This document shows, piece by piece, positions 40,836 to 54,320 of a stretch of DNA of 64,000 bases (position 1 is the stretch's first letter; each line of letters opens with the position of its first letter). A program made the position numbers and the translations under genes. The notes below the pieces were generated by a model that ran no database searches, had not been told where the DNA came from, and was given only the letters and a program-made list of their open reading frames with translations. The DNA comes from Anodontia alba (lineage: Eukaryota > Mollusca > Bivalvia > Lucinida > Lucinidae). The stretch spans positions 84,832,308 to 84,896,307 of the forward strand of contig OZ024828.1 of assembly GCA_964016985.1 (NCBI GenBank). The letters are read 5' to 3'.

Positions 40836-41260
40836 AAGAGCTCGATATGCTTGGACGATTATTGACCATGATTGGCATAAATGGAGTTTTGCATGCCTAT
40901 TACATAAAAATACAGGAATAAAACTGTAAAACATTTGTGTGTGTTTGTGTGTGAATGCGTGCGTGCGTTTGTGCGCCAAGGCACGCGGCGGTGGGGTGGA
41001 TTTGTTGAAACACCCCAAATAACACAAACATGTCAGAAAAAAAAGTTAAAATTTATATAGGCCTATATAAAATATATCTTAACGCAGAACAATTAACTTG
41101 TTTAGTTTAATCCATCACTATACATACTTATAATAATGTATTAACATTTACAGTTCGTTCAAACATCATAAACAATCTCAAGACTAGAAGACGTTTATGG
41201 TTATGGACCACTGGACAAAATCCAATAGATATCTATGTTTTAAATACATCCTTTTTAATA

Positions 41261-41262
<2 letters not shown>

Positions 41263-41317
<55 letters not shown>
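41263..41317. repeat. (CA)n microsatellite
   Basis: About 27 CA units. Confidence 0.95.
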
Positions 41318-41495
41318 ACTACTACTATAATAGTTATACAACAGCCTTCTGAAAAAATGTTTATGATAAAAGTTTAAAAGTTTAGAAATATAATGGTACC
41401 GTACCATAGAAGATTTAATATTTCATGATGATTTCATTTGCTTATTTATTTATATTCAAACTTAACAGCTCCTAATACTCATGGAGGCGTGACTA

Positions 41496-41765
41496 GGCTT
41501 GTTTTTTAGGCAGTGACTAGAGATATGGTCCCTATCTTTAGCCTCGGAGGCTAGAGATAGGTCCCATACCTTTAGCCTCTGAGGCTAGATATATGGTCCT
41601 GTACATTCAGCCATTCCCGCTGCATTTAGCTAGAGATATGACTGTTTATTGCTTTCATCCTATTTCCAATACTTTACTTCGTAAGTAGACACTGAATAGC
41701 TTTAAAATCTCGATTTTCAATTTTACTTTCTAAACATCGACGCCATTTTGACGGCTACTGACCGT
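41496..41765. repeat. inverted segment X, left copy
   Basis: AGGCAGTGACTAGAGATATG, CTTTAGCCTCGGAGGCTAG, CATCCTATTTCCAATAC and TCGACGCCATTTTGACGG. The reverse complement recurs at 45905-46175. Contains GGTCCC-TAGCCTC mini-repeats. Confidence 0.8.
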
Positions 41766-41814
41766 AACGGCAAAATACTGTAATGCAACAAATACGATAA
41801 CGGGGTAAAGAAAA

Positions 41815-44800
41815 ACAAGAGGACCATGATGGTCCTATATCAATCACCTGAGCAAACAGATTTGCATACTTATATTAGTGTTGAAGTTTCAGCCAAGTTC
41901 ACTGCTCTAAATCTTATAGCCCTGCACCCCCCCACCCCCCACCAACCCCCACAGCAGCCATCTTTTTTTTTTCTTTTTAACGCATCATGACAACTAAATC
42001 TTGAAAGAGGGTCACCAAAGGAACATTTCTGCCAAGTTATATTGAAATTGGTCCAGTGGTTTCTGACAAAAAGATTTTTAGAGTGTTTTATATTGCTATA
42101 AAGCCCTACCCCCTAACAGCCATTTTTTTCTTTTTGACAAATCATGACACCTTGAAAAAACTTGGTTGAGGGTCACCAAAGGAACAATCTGTTTACCAAG
42201 TTAAACCAAGTTAAAATGAAATCGGTTCAGTGGTTTCTGACAAGAAGATTTTCAAAGTTTTCTATCTAGATATATAGGGAAAATAAGCCTCATCCCCTAA
42301 CAGCCATGTTTTTTTGACAAATCAGGATTGCTTGAACATTCTTGGTAGAGGGTCACCAAAGCAACATTGAAATCGGTCAGGGGTATTTGACAAGAAGAAT
42401 TTCAAAGTTTTCTATACAGATATATACGGAAAATAAGCCCCGCCCCCTCTGGGGGCCATGTTTTTTGACGTATCATGAAAGCTTGAACAATCTTGGTAGA
42501 AGGTCACCATTCCTGTCAAGTTACATTGAATTCGGTGTAACGGTTTCTTACAAAAAGATTTTTAAAGTTTTTTATATAGATATATAGGGAAAATAAGCCC
42601 CGCCCACACAGCGGCCATGTTTTTTGACGAATCATGACAGCTAGAACAACCTTGGTAGAGGGTCACCAAAGAAACATTCCTGCAAGGTTATATTGAAATC
42701 GGTCCAGTGGTTTCTGACAAGAAGATTATTAAAGTTTTCTATATAATTATATAGGGAAAATAAGCCCCACCCGCTAGCGGCCATGTTTTTTTGACAAATC
42801 ACGATTACTTGAACAATCTTGGTAAAGGGTCACCAAGGAAGGGTCACCAAGGTAACATGTCTGCGAAGTTATATTGAAATCAGTCCAGTGGTTTCTGACA
42901 AGAAGATTTTTTCAAGTTTTCTATATAGATATACAGGGAAAATAAGCCCCACCCCCTAGCAGCCATGTTTTTTGACGAATCATGACGGCTTGAACAACCT
43001 TGGAAGAGGGTGACCAAAGACACATTCCTTCCAAGTTATATTGAAATCGGTCCACCGGTTTCTGACAAGAAGATTTTTAAAGTTTTCTATATAGATACAT
43101 ACATAGGAAAATAAGCCCTGCCCCCTGGCGGCCATGTTTTTTGACGAATCCAAACGGCTTGAACAATCTTGGTAGAGGATCACCAAAAAAACATTTCTGC
43201 AAAATTATATGGAAATCGGTCCAGTGGTTTGGGACAGATGATTTTTACATATTTCTATATATAGGGAAAATAAGCCCCGCCCCCCTGGCGGCCATGTTTT
43301 TTGACGAATCCAAATGGCTCGAACAATCTCGGTAGAGGATCACTAAAGGAACATTTCTACAAAATTGTATGGAAATCGGTCCAGTGGTTCTGACAAGAAG
43401 ATTCTTACATTTTTCAATATAGATATATAGGGAAAATAAGCCCCGCCCCCCCCCCCCCCCCCCGGCGGCCTTTTTCTTTGACTAATCGAAATGGCTGGAA
43501 CAATCTTGGTAGAAGATCACCAAAGGAACATTTCTGCAAAATTATATGGAAATCGGTCCAGTGGTTTCTGACAAGAAGATTTTTAAAGTTTTCTATATAG
43601 ATATATAGGGAAATTAAGCCCCGGCCCCCGGCGGCCATGTTTTTTGACGAATCCAAATGGCTTGAACAATCTTGGTAGAGGATCACCAAAGGAACATTTT
43701 TGCAAAATTATATTGAAATCGGTCCAGTGGATTCTGACAAGAAGATTTTTAAAATTTTCTATACAGATATATAGTGAAAATAAGCCCCGCCCCCCCCCAC
43801 CCCCCCCGGCGGCCTTTTTCTTTGACTAATCGAAATGGCTGGAACAATCTTGGTAGAAGATCACCAAAGGAACATTTCTGCAAAATTATATGGAAATGGG
43901 TCGAGTGGTTTCTGACAAGAAGATTTTTAAAGTTTTCTATATAGATATATAGGGAAATTAAGCCCCGGCCCCCGGCGGCCATGTTTTTTGACGAATCCAA
44001 ATGGCTTGAACAATCTTGGTAGAGGATCACCAAAGGAACATTTTTGCAAAATTATATTGAAATCGGTCCAGTGGTTTCTGACAAGAAGATTTTTAAAATT
44101 TTCTATACAGATATATAGTGAAAATAAGCCCCGCCCCCTGGCGGCCATGTTTTTTGACGAATCCAAATGGCCTGAACAATCTTGGTAGAGAATCACCAAA
44201 GGAACATTTCTGCAAAATTATATGGAAATCAGTCCAGCGGTTTCTGACAAGAAGATTTTTAAAGTTTTCTATATAGATATATAGGGAAAATAAGCCCCAC
44301 CCCCTAGCGGCCATGTTTTTTGACGAATCCGAATGGCATGAACAATCTTGGTAGAGGATCACCAAAGGTACATTTTTGCAGAATTATATTGAAGTCGATC
44401 CAGTGGTTTCGGACAAGAAGATTTTTACATTTTTCAATATAGATATATAGGGAAAATAAGCCCAGCCCCCTTGCGGCCATGTTTTTTGACTAATCCAAAT
44501 GGCTCGAACAATCTTGGTAGAGGATCACCAAAGGAACATTTCTGCAAAATTATATGGAAATCGGTCCAGTGGTTTCTGACAAGAAGATTTTTAAAGTTTT
44601 CTATATAGATATATAGGGAAATTAAGCCCCGCCCCCCTGGCGGCCATGTTTTTTGACAAATCCAAATGGCTTGAACAATCTTGGTAGAGGATCACTATAG
44701 GAACATTTTTGCAAAATTATATTGAAATCGGTCCAGTGGTTTCGGACAAGAAGATTTTTAAAGTTTTCTATATAGATATATAGGGAAAATAAACCCCGCC

Positions 44801-45316
44801 CCCTGGCGGCCATGTCTTTTGACGAATCCAAATGGCCTGAACAATCTTGGTAGAGGATCACCAAAGGAACATTTCTGCAAAATTATATGGAAATCGGTCC
44901 AGTGGTTTCTGACAAGAAGATTTTTAAAGTTTTCTATATAGATACATAGGGAAAATAAGCCCCACCCCCTGGCGGCCATGTTTTTTGACGAATCCGAATG
45001 GCTTGAACAATCTTGGTAGAGGATCACCAAAGGAACATTTTTGCAAAATTATATTGAAATCGGTCCAGTGGTTTCTGATAAGAAGATTTTTTAAGTTTTT
45101 AGTTAAAAAATCTATTTTTAGCTTCTGTGACCTAGATATGCAATGGACCGGAACCATTTGAACAACTTTGAAAGAGGACCAACCAAGGATCATTCCTGTG
45201 AAATCCAAGCAGTGGTTTAGGAGGAGATGTTGTTTAAAGATTGTGGACGGACGGACGGACATACGGACGACGCCGACGCCGACGACGACGGACGGTGAGT
45301 GATCACAAAAGCTCAC

Positions 45317-45343
<27 letters not shown>
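41815..45343 (+). repeat. ACAAGAGG-type element with ~166-bp core (type B), copy B1
   Basis: 5' end ACAAGAGGACCATGATGG; 3' end with GGACGGACGGACATACGG, GATCACAAAAGCTCACCTTG and AGCTTTCAGCTCAGGTGA. About 18 units share GGCGGCCATGTTTTTTGACG, AACAATCTTGGTAGAGGATC, ATCGGTCCAGTGGTTTCTGA and TATATAGATATATAGGG. C-runs occur in some units (43441-43461). The ~90-codon minus-strand frames repeat with the array and are not genes. Confidence 0.93.
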
Positions 45344-45347
<4 letters not shown>

Positions 45348-45904
45348 CAAGTAATAAAGGATTGCCTTTGGAAACAAAGAACACACAAAAAATCACGAAA
45401 ATCGGAGACTCGGTTTGATTGAGTCTCGGTTTGATTGAGAAAACCGTTTATTATCATCATTATCAGAAGAAGTTTATATGTTCATATTATTATTACAACA
45501 CTGTTCATATTATTATTACAACGCTTTAAGTTTATCTATTTATCTATCTATTTATTTATTGACATTATGCAGACTCCTTATATAATTGCCTAATAAAAAG
45601 ACTTAGAATATGCACATTACTTGACAGCTCACTAATTAGTGAAATCAGCGCGAAAATACTTGTTTGAATTATAAATACAAGTTCGATAAAAAAAATGCAT
45701 AGTGAAATGAATATTTATAATAATAATATACTTAATAATAATATTGCCTCGGGTTGATTACAGTAAAATAACAATTTATAATAATGAAATTTATAACAAT
45801 GAAATTTATAATAATGATAATTTTGATATTAATAATAATACCAGCCTGGTTAATAATTTGTTACATTTCCAAGCATTAGTGTTACAGGTATAAACCAGTC
45901 TAAA

Positions 45905-46175
45905 AAAAACAACAATGGCGTCGGAGGTGAAGTAAAATTGAAAATTGAAATTCTAAAATAATTCGGTGTCTACTTATGAATTAAAGTATTGGAAATAGGA
46001 TGAAAATAATCCCCAACCATATCTCTAACCAATGATGCAGTGGAAATGGCTAAAGGTACGGGACCGTATCTATCGACTCCGAGGCTAAATGTACGGGACC
46101 GTATCTTTAGCCTCCAATGGGTAAAGATACGGGACCGTACATGTATCTCTAGCCACTGCCTGTTTTTAAACATGG
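45905..46175. repeat. inverted segment X, right copy
   Basis: Reverse complement of 41496-41765: AATGGCGTCGGAGGTG, GTATTGGAAATAGGATG, CGAGGCTAAATGTACGGG and CTCTAGCCACTGCC. Confidence 0.8.
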
Positions 46176-46243
46176 TGCTATTATTAAAAGTTATAATGGG
46201 AATGGAAAACACTGCTGACCTGAAATGAAAGAGTAAGTCAATT

Positions 46244-49200
46244 ACAAGAGGGCCATGATGGTCCTATATCGCTCACCTGAGCAAACAGATTTGTATACTT
46301 ATATTAGTGTTGAAGTTTCAGCCAAGTTCACTGCTCTAAATTTTATAGCCCTGCACCCCCACCCCAACCAACCCCCACAGCAGCCATGTTTTTTTTTTCT
46401 TTTTAACGCATCATGACAACTAAATCTTGAAAGAGGGTCACCAAAGGAACATTTCTGCCGAGTTATATTGAAATTGGTCCTGTGGTTTCTGACAAAAAGA
46501 TTTTTTAAAATGTTTTATATTGCTATAAAGCCCTACCCCCCTAACAGCCATTTTTTCTTTTTGACAAATCATGACACCTTGAAAAAACTTGATTGAGGGT
46601 CACCAAAGGAACAATCTGTTTACCAAGTTAAACCAAGTTAAATTGAAATCGGTTCAGTGGTTTCTGACAAGAAGATTTTCAAAGTTTTCTATCTAGATAT
46701 ATAGGGAAAATAAGCCCCACCCCTAACAGCCATGTTTTTTTGACAAATCAGGATTGCTTGAACATTCTTGGTAGAGGGTCACTAAAGCAACATTGAAATC
46801 GGTCAGGGGTATTTGACAAGAAGAATTTCAAAGTTTTCTATACAGATATATACGGAAAATAAGCCCCGCCCCCTCTGGGGGCCATGTTATTTGACGTATC
46901 ATGAAAGCTTGAACAATCTTGGTAGAAGGTCACCATTCCTGTCGTTACATTGAATTCGGTGTAACGGTTTCTTACAAAAAGATTTTTAAAGTTTTTATAT
47001 AGATATATAGGGAAAATAAGCCCCGCCCACATAGCGGCCATGTTTTTTGACGAATCATGACAGCTTGAACAATCTTGGTAGAGGGTCACCAAAGAAATAT
47101 TTCTGCTAGGTTATATTGATATCGGTCAAGTGGTTTCTGACAAGAAGATTATTAAAATTTTCTATATAGATATATAGGGAAAATAAGCCCCACCCGCTAG
47201 CGGCCATGTTTTTTGACAAATCATGATTACTTGAACAATCTTGGTAAACGGTCACCAAGGAAGGGTCACCAAGGTAACATGTCTGCGAAGTTATATTGAA
47301 ATCAGTCCAGTGGTTTCTGACAAGAAGATTTTTTCAAGTTTTCTATATAGATATACAGGGTAAATAAGCCCTATCCCCTAGCAGCCATGTTTTTTTTTAG
47401 AAATCATGACGGCCTGAACAATCTTGGTAAAGGGTCACCAAGGAAACATTTCTGCCAAGTTATACTGAAATCGGTCCAGTGGTTTCTGACAAGAAGATTT
47501 TTTTTCAAGTTTTCTATATAGATATATAGGGAAAATAAGCCCCACCCCCTTGCAGCCATATTTCTTGACGAATCATGATGGCTTGAACAATCTTGGAAAA
47601 GGGTGACCAAAGACACATTCCTTCCAAGTTATATTGAAATCGGTCCATTAGTTTCTGACAAGAAGATTTTTAAAGTTTTCTATATAGATACATATATAGG
47701 GAAAATAAGCCCTGCCCCCGCTGGCGGCCATGTTTCTTGACGAATCCAAACGGCTTGAACAATCTTGGTAGAGGATCACCAAAAGAACATTTCTGCAAAA
47801 TCATATGGAAATCGGTCCAGTGGTTTGGGACAAGATGATTTTTACATTTTTCTATATATAGGGAAAATAAGCCCCGCCCCCTGGCGGCCATGTTTTTTGA
47901 CGAATCCAAATGGCTCGACCAATCTTGTTAGAGGATCACTAAAGGAACATTTCTATAAAATTATATGTAAATCGGTCCAGTGGTTCTGACATGAAGATTT
48001 TTAAAGTTTTCTATATAGATATATAGGGAAAATAAGCCCCACCCCCTGGCAGCCATGTTTTTTGACGAATCCAAATGGCTTGAACAATCTCGGTAGAGGA
48101 TCACCAAAGGAACATTTTTGCAAAATTATATTGAAGTCGGTCCAGTGGTTTCGGACAAGAAGATTTTTAAAGTTTTCTATATAGATATATAGGGAAAATA
48201 AGCCCTGCCCCTTGGTGGCCATGTTTTTTGACAAATCCAAATGGCTTGAACAATCTTGGTAGAGGATCACCAAAGGAACATTTCTGCAAAATTATATGGA
48301 AATCGCTCCAGTGGTTTCGGACAAGAAGATTATTACATTTTTCAATTGCAAAATTATATTGAAGTCGGTCCAGTGGTTTCGGACAAGAAGATTTTTAAAG
48401 TTTTCTATATAGATATATAGGGAAAATAAGCCCTGCCCCCTGGTTGCCATGTTTTTTGACAAATCCAAATGGCTTGAACAATCTCGGTAGAGGATCACCA
48501 AAGGAACATTTTTGCAAAATTATATTGAAGTCGGTCCAGTGGTTTCTGACAAGAAGATTTTTTAAAGTTTTCTATATAGATATATAGGGAAATTAAGCCC
48601 CGGCCCCCGGCGGCCATGTTTTTTGACGAATCCAAATGGCTTGAACAATCTTGGTAGAGGATCACCAAAGGAACATTTTTGCAAAATTATATTGAAATCG
48701 GTCCAGTGGTTTCTGACAAGAAGATTTTTAAAATTTTCTATACAGATATATAGTGAAAATAAGCCCCGCCCCCTGGCGGCCATGTTTTTTGACGAATCCA
48801 AATGGCCTGAACAATCTTGGTAGAGAATCACCAAAGGAACATTTCTGCAAAATTATATGGAAATCAGTCCAGCGGTTTCTGACAAGAAGATTTTTAAAGT
48901 TTTCTATATAGATATATAGGGAAAATAAGCCCCATCCCCTAGCGGCCATGTTTTTTGACGAATCCCAATGGCTTGAACAATCTTGGTAGAGGATCACCAA
49001 AGGAACATTTCTGCAAAATTATATTGAAATCGGTCCAGTGGTTTCTGAGAAGAAGATTTTTTATTTTATTTTTTTTTTTGTTAAAAATCTATTTTTAGCT
49101 CCTGTGACCTAGATATGCAATGGACCGGAACCATTAGAACAACTTTAAAAGAGGACCAACCAAGGATCATTCCTGTGAAGTTTGGTCAAAATCCAATCAG

Positions 49201-49278
49201 TGGTTTAGGAGGAGATGTTGTTTAAAGATTGTGGACGGACGGACGGACATACGGACGACGACGACGACGTGAGCTAAA
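46244..49278 (+). repeat. type B array element, copy B2
   Basis: Same 5' end (ACAAGAGGGCCATGATGG and TCCTATATCGCTCACC) and core as B1, about 16 units. The 3' end has the GGACGGACGGACATACGG tract but is cut to GACGTGAGCTAAAAA, so the terminal hairpin is deleted. The stretch 48560-48900 is almost identical to 43925-44265 in B1. Confidence 0.92.
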
Positions 49279-49589
49279 AACGCTGTAATAAAGCGCCATG
49301 TCAAAATTGCTGCAACGTTGCAATTGATAGAACGATGTTCTGTTGGTGTATGTTCATTCGGAAAGATGTTGGGATATACACATTTAAAACATTTCCATTC
49401 GTAACATCACAAAAGAAACATTTCTACGAATGCATGTAAATGCCACAAATAATGCTAAGTTAAATGAAAAGTTCATAAATACAGATATGCTAGTGATTTA
49501 GCTAAGCAGCCACAATCTAGATACTGTGGATGACCAGCTATATCCCGAATCACCGACGTATATTCACATGCTCTGTATTTTCTTAAATA

Positions 49590-50115
49590 GTCGCACAAAC
49601 AAATGTATTCATCAATGCTGTAGTGACGTTAACGAAAGGTGACGTTATCACCTAGCAAATGCTGATAACTCTTATAACGTAGCGTCACATGACCCATAAT
49701 GGCGGCCGACGTTTGTTATTAATGTAAATTATTTTATTTGGGCCTAAAACATTTTATAAAATAATTTTCTTGATTAAAATAAACGTCAAAAATATTGCCT
49801 TTGGAAACAAAGAACACATCCCGGATTAGAAAACTGGAGTCTCGGTTTTATTGAGACACTTCATCAGCAGTAATGAAGTTTGCAACATTGTTTACGACCC
49901 CTCCAGCGTATACATTAGCAGAACTCCATTTTCAAAAATACCAAATGGGACCAATGATCCCAAAGGAAATGAAATATAATCTGCATTATAGTGATGTACG
50001 GGGAGACGTTCCTCCGCCGCCACATGGTACTAACACCAGCTGCAGTGTAGTAAAATAAGCGTAAAAAAAGATTGCCTTTGGAAATCTAACCTAGCGGAAG
50101 CGCTATCACTATTTA
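49590..50115. repeat. inverted segment Y, left copy
   Basis: AGTGACGTTAACGAAAGGTG, TTATAACGTAGCGTCACATG and CTAGCGGAAGCGCTATCAC; inverted at 51595-51840. A third partial copy lies at 52085-52265. Confidence 0.75.
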
Positions 50116-51260
50116 TTTTGAAGGATACTCGCTTGGTCTAATTCACAAGCGATTTTCTAAATCCCTTATATTATACAATTTTAGAAAATTAAACATTTTG
50201 AATTAGACGGAAAATATTATTATCAAATAAAAAGGGACCGCGATGGGAACAAAGTGCGCTCCCACATACGCTACACTTGTACTATGCTACTTAGAAGACA
50301 AACTATAAATATAATAAAATTAATAAGCATTTCTCAGATTATATACAAGAACAATGGAAGCGTTTTCTAGACGACTGCCTCATTATATGGACAAAACCAG
50401 ATGACGGACTTGCTCATTTTCACCAAATTCTAAATAAATAATCTACATAAAATATCAATTTTACGATTGAAGTAGATGAAATTAAACTACCGTTCTGAGA
50501 CATACTGATAATAGAAAAAGAACGGCGTACTAAGCACACATATATTTGATAAAGAAACAGATTCAAAACAATACCTAAATTTTACTTCGTGTCACCCAAG
50601 CCACACGAAACGAAGCATACCATTTAACTTGGCAAGACGAATTTGCACCATTGTTTCGGATAGGAAGTAACAGAAGTAAGACTGAAAGAACTAGCCACAT
50701 TTTTAATTCGTCGGGGTTGTCCAAAGCAACTGATTAAAAAAAGGAATATAACATGCATTCAAATTCCCAGGCCAGAACTACTCATCACTAATCCGAAAAA
50801 GAAAAAGGATATCATTGCATATGTATCTACATACGATCCGAAAATCCAGAGATTTTTGGCATGATAAAAAATAACATAACTATTTTAATGAATGACGATA
50901 TAATGAGAAATGCTCTAAAAATAAAAATAAAAGTAAAAAAGGATTGTCTTTGGAAACAAACAACACACAAAATCACGAAAATCGGAGACTCGGTTTGATT
51001 GAGTCTCTTCATATGCAACACTGTAGTTTGCGAGGCTGCATACGCACCCCCCGCCCGGCGCCCCCTTCCCCCTCCCGGCCACTCCCCCCCCCCCCCCCCC
51101 ACCAGCGCCGGCATAAGCGGTATTCGATTTTCAAAATAACCAGGATGGGCTCAATAATCCCAAAGGAAATAAAATATAACCTGCACTATAATGATGTACG
51201 GGGAGACTTTTTACGCCCGCCAAACGGCACAACACCAGCTACATGTATTGTATAAAGACT
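49780..51260. repeat. Penelope-like element flanking repeats
   Basis: TTGCCTTTGGAAACAAAGAA recurs at 45363, 49795, 50070 (partial), 50943 and, inverted, 54586, usually next to GGAGTCTCGGTTT(T/G)ATTGA. After it, 49890-50050 and 51120-51240 share CCCAAAGGAAAT and AATGATGTACGGGGAGAC. They look like end sequences of related retroelement copies. Confidence 0.65.
50225..50935 (+). pseudogene. Penelope-like element reverse transcriptase remnant
   Basis: Read across frameshifts: KGTAMGTKCAPTYATLVL (RT motif with the GT-M-T--AP block), then KRFLDDCLIIWTK (catalytic -DD-, FLDD here), then DKETDSKQYLNFTSCHPSHT and KRSIPFNLARRICTIVSD, and finally VSTYDPK / NNITILMNDD. These blocks, in this order, are typical of Penelope-like retroelements. 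Stops and shifts break it throughout and no GIY-YIG nuclease was recognised. It is flanked by TTGCCTTTGGAAA sequences (50067 and 50938) and by inverted segments Y. Confidence 0.8.
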
Positions 51261-51594
51261 AATAACGAAAGCTAATTTTACAAGTGCAACGTTGAACGAA
51301 CAACAAAAAATCAGGGTTACAAAATGCGGCAAAAATAATTGTTCATTATGGTAACACGTACATAATTGAGTCAGACTCATTCGATTTTAAAAGGGAAACA
51401 ATTCTTTGTAAATCAAAGCATGTCATCCGACGGGCAAATTGTTCTATACGCAATTACCTGTAATGGATATGGAGAGTTTTATATAATGGGTGGGAAACTG
51501 CGCAACAAATTAGGACCACTCAACAAGAATGATACCTTTAAGTGCACATTGAGATGAATGTTGCAACATGGAACCCAAATTCCAAATGTTCTCA

Positions 51595-51840
51595 TTCTTC
51601 AAAATAAACAGTGATAGCGCTTCCGCTAGGTTTAATAAAGAAAATTATTTTATAAAATGTTTTAAGCCCAAATTAAATAATTTACATAAATAACAAACGT
51701 CGGCCGACATTATGGTGTCATATGACGCTACGTTATAAGGGTGATAAACAGTTGCTAAGTGATAACGTTACCGTTCATTAACGTCACTACAGCACTGATG
51801 AGTTATTTAATGAAATGCATTTGTCTTTGTGACTATCAAA
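51595..51840. repeat. inverted segment Y, right copy
   Basis: AGTGATAGCGCTTCCGCTAG, CATATGACGCTACGTTATAA and GAAAATACAGAGCATGTGAA; reverse complement of 49590-50115. Confidence 0.75.
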
Positions 51841-51891
51841 GAAAATACAGAGCATGTGAAGTATATTTTTTTTCGATTCTCTTTAATAATT

Positions 51892-52265
<374 letters not shown>

Positions 52266-52753
52266 TTGATTTATATATAGCTATTGATATGCATTGGAAA
52301 ATAGAGTTCCCCTTAAGCCGATGCCGAGGGGGCGTATGCAAGAATATAAGTGAAGATACCCAGGAAATGCTACAATCATGAAGTACAGCCTTCCCGAGAC
52401 ACCAAAAGAAGGAGAAACTAGAAACAAACAAAATAATGACAAAACAAACGTTACATATGAACATTGACGCACGAATAAAGAAGAATTGTAGCGGATAATC
52501 CGCATTGCGGAGAATCCGCATTGGAACGGGTAGTACAAAAATACCAGGGGCTCACACCAGTCATACTCACGTGAAACCGCCCCGTTAATTCTGATGCAGC
52601 TCAAAATTATAATCATATGTCCGGTCGTCAAAGAGGCTAGAGGCCCTAGAACCAGCTGACGGAAACCAAAATTATTTGAGTATACTAGACTGGCTCCAGT
52701 TGTTTCTGTTTTATTATCATTATTTTTACTATCTTTTTATATTTTCTCAACAT

Positions 52754-52756
<3 letters not shown>

Positions 52757-52807
<51 letters not shown>
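52757..52807. repeat. (CT)n microsatellite
   Basis: About 25 CT units. Confidence 0.95.
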
Positions 52808-52808
<1 letters not shown>

Positions 52809-52954
52809 ATCCCTGATTTCTCCATATATCAATTCACCTATTCATACAGAAATATCATTTCCACTAAGAAGCTAAACTGATTAAATCATTATAAACTGTA
52901 CAAGACTGTATACCTTTGAACAGAAAAGAGAAAATGATAGAAAAAATCTGAAGA

Positions 52955-54320
52955 CAGACTATAGAGATAATACATCATCTGTGTATCTGTAGGTGAAATT
53001 GAACTGTTGGGCAAGTCGTTGTTTGCTTGCTTTCATGAGACTCTGTATAAACTCTGCCTCATACAAGTACATGTACAAAAACAAGTCTGCAAGCAATGGA
53101 GGACAATTAGTTCCCCTAGAACTGTCGATTGTTTGTTGAAATATCCGTCCACCTCTCCACAAAGATCTTGTTGATTAGATATTCTAGCATTTATTTACAA
53201 CATCTGGAAATATTTGCGGTGAATCAGAGAGGCCCAGTCTGCATAGCCAAGGACAACATACTGGAAGCGAAGTTCTCCATTCTTGTGATAGAAACACTGG
53301 TTAATAATATCTCGTAATCTGGATTTCAGTTTTTCATGAGGAATTGTTGTATAAAGAGTTGAGAAATCGAAAGATTTATTACTGTTTACAGAACATAGTA
53401 ACTGTGTTTGTAATGTTTGTAGAAGCTCTTTGGAATTTTTTTAAGATCCAGATCTGATTGAAACCGCTTCTTGCGTATGTGTTCCAATAGTTCCGAAGCC
53501 CTTCTGTTGTTGCTGTAAGGATTCTCGCTAGAATCTGTGAGAGGTACTTAGTTGAGCACTTAGCTGAGCCCGCAATGTAACGTTGCTTGTATTGATTTGT
53601 GTGCAATTTAGGAATCCAATATAATTTAGGAAGATCAAAATCTTTATCAAAAAGAGAAATTCCGAACGACACCATAACCGAATTGTGGTTTTGCAGAATA
53701 TCTTCCCTAGACAGCGTAGTGAGTTCTTATGTTGGGTTCCATGTTGTCGCACTCATACCAAGCTCCTCCCTTGAGCAGTTGATATAATGTGTATTGCAAA
53801 CAAACACAAACAAACACAATAGTGTTAGACGGCGACGCCTTGTCTGCTGGAACAACAACAAAGTTATGATGCTCGACTAATTCAGCAGAGATGTCTGGAT
53901 CGTCAATCGCCGATTCATGCCGGCGGGACATGGCTCTGCTCGGTACCGAAATATGTATGTTAACCAAGGACAATCACCACTTTTACCCATTCAGAGAGAG
54001 TAGCAGCCTCGGCATCCTCCTGTTTGACCCAGCGTCGCGCATATTCCTCAACAGAATCAAAGATTAGCTTTGAATTCTGTTTCCAAGTAAACAACTTGGG
54101 TTCCCTTTTATTTAGGGCCCTTAGAAAGTGTGTACGATATTGAAGTCACCTGTTAAAATGCGGCCAGCTGGCTTATAAAAAAAGACGGAGGGACTGAACG
54201 TAATGTTCTCGGTGTTTAGACATGGTTTTATAACTGAATTCCAGTGGTGTTGTTTGACACCTGAGGGATCTCCAAGTCTCACAACACGTTGTTTCAGTTG
54301 AGTCTTCACCTTTGCTTCAT
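52955..54320 (-). pseudogene. Penelope-like/related reverse transcriptase, second family, broken
   Basis: Minus strand, N to C: HHWNSVIKPCLNTENITF and KPAGRILTGDFNIV (54309-54130); VVPADKAS and IVFVC (53900-53800); DLPKLYWIPKLHTNQYKQRY then IAGSAKCSTKYLSQIL (53640-53530); GTNCPPLLADLFLY (53120-53075); FNFTYRYTDDVLSL with the catalytic -DD- (53005-52960). The order is that of an RT palm. Several frameshifts and stops separate the blocks. It differs from the RT at 50225-50935. Confidence 0.8.

Noticed and set aside
42980..49000. Many ~90-codon minus-strand frames beginning MVILYQDCS
   Set aside because: By-products of the 166-bp type B repeat; copies overlap each other and have no recognisable domain.
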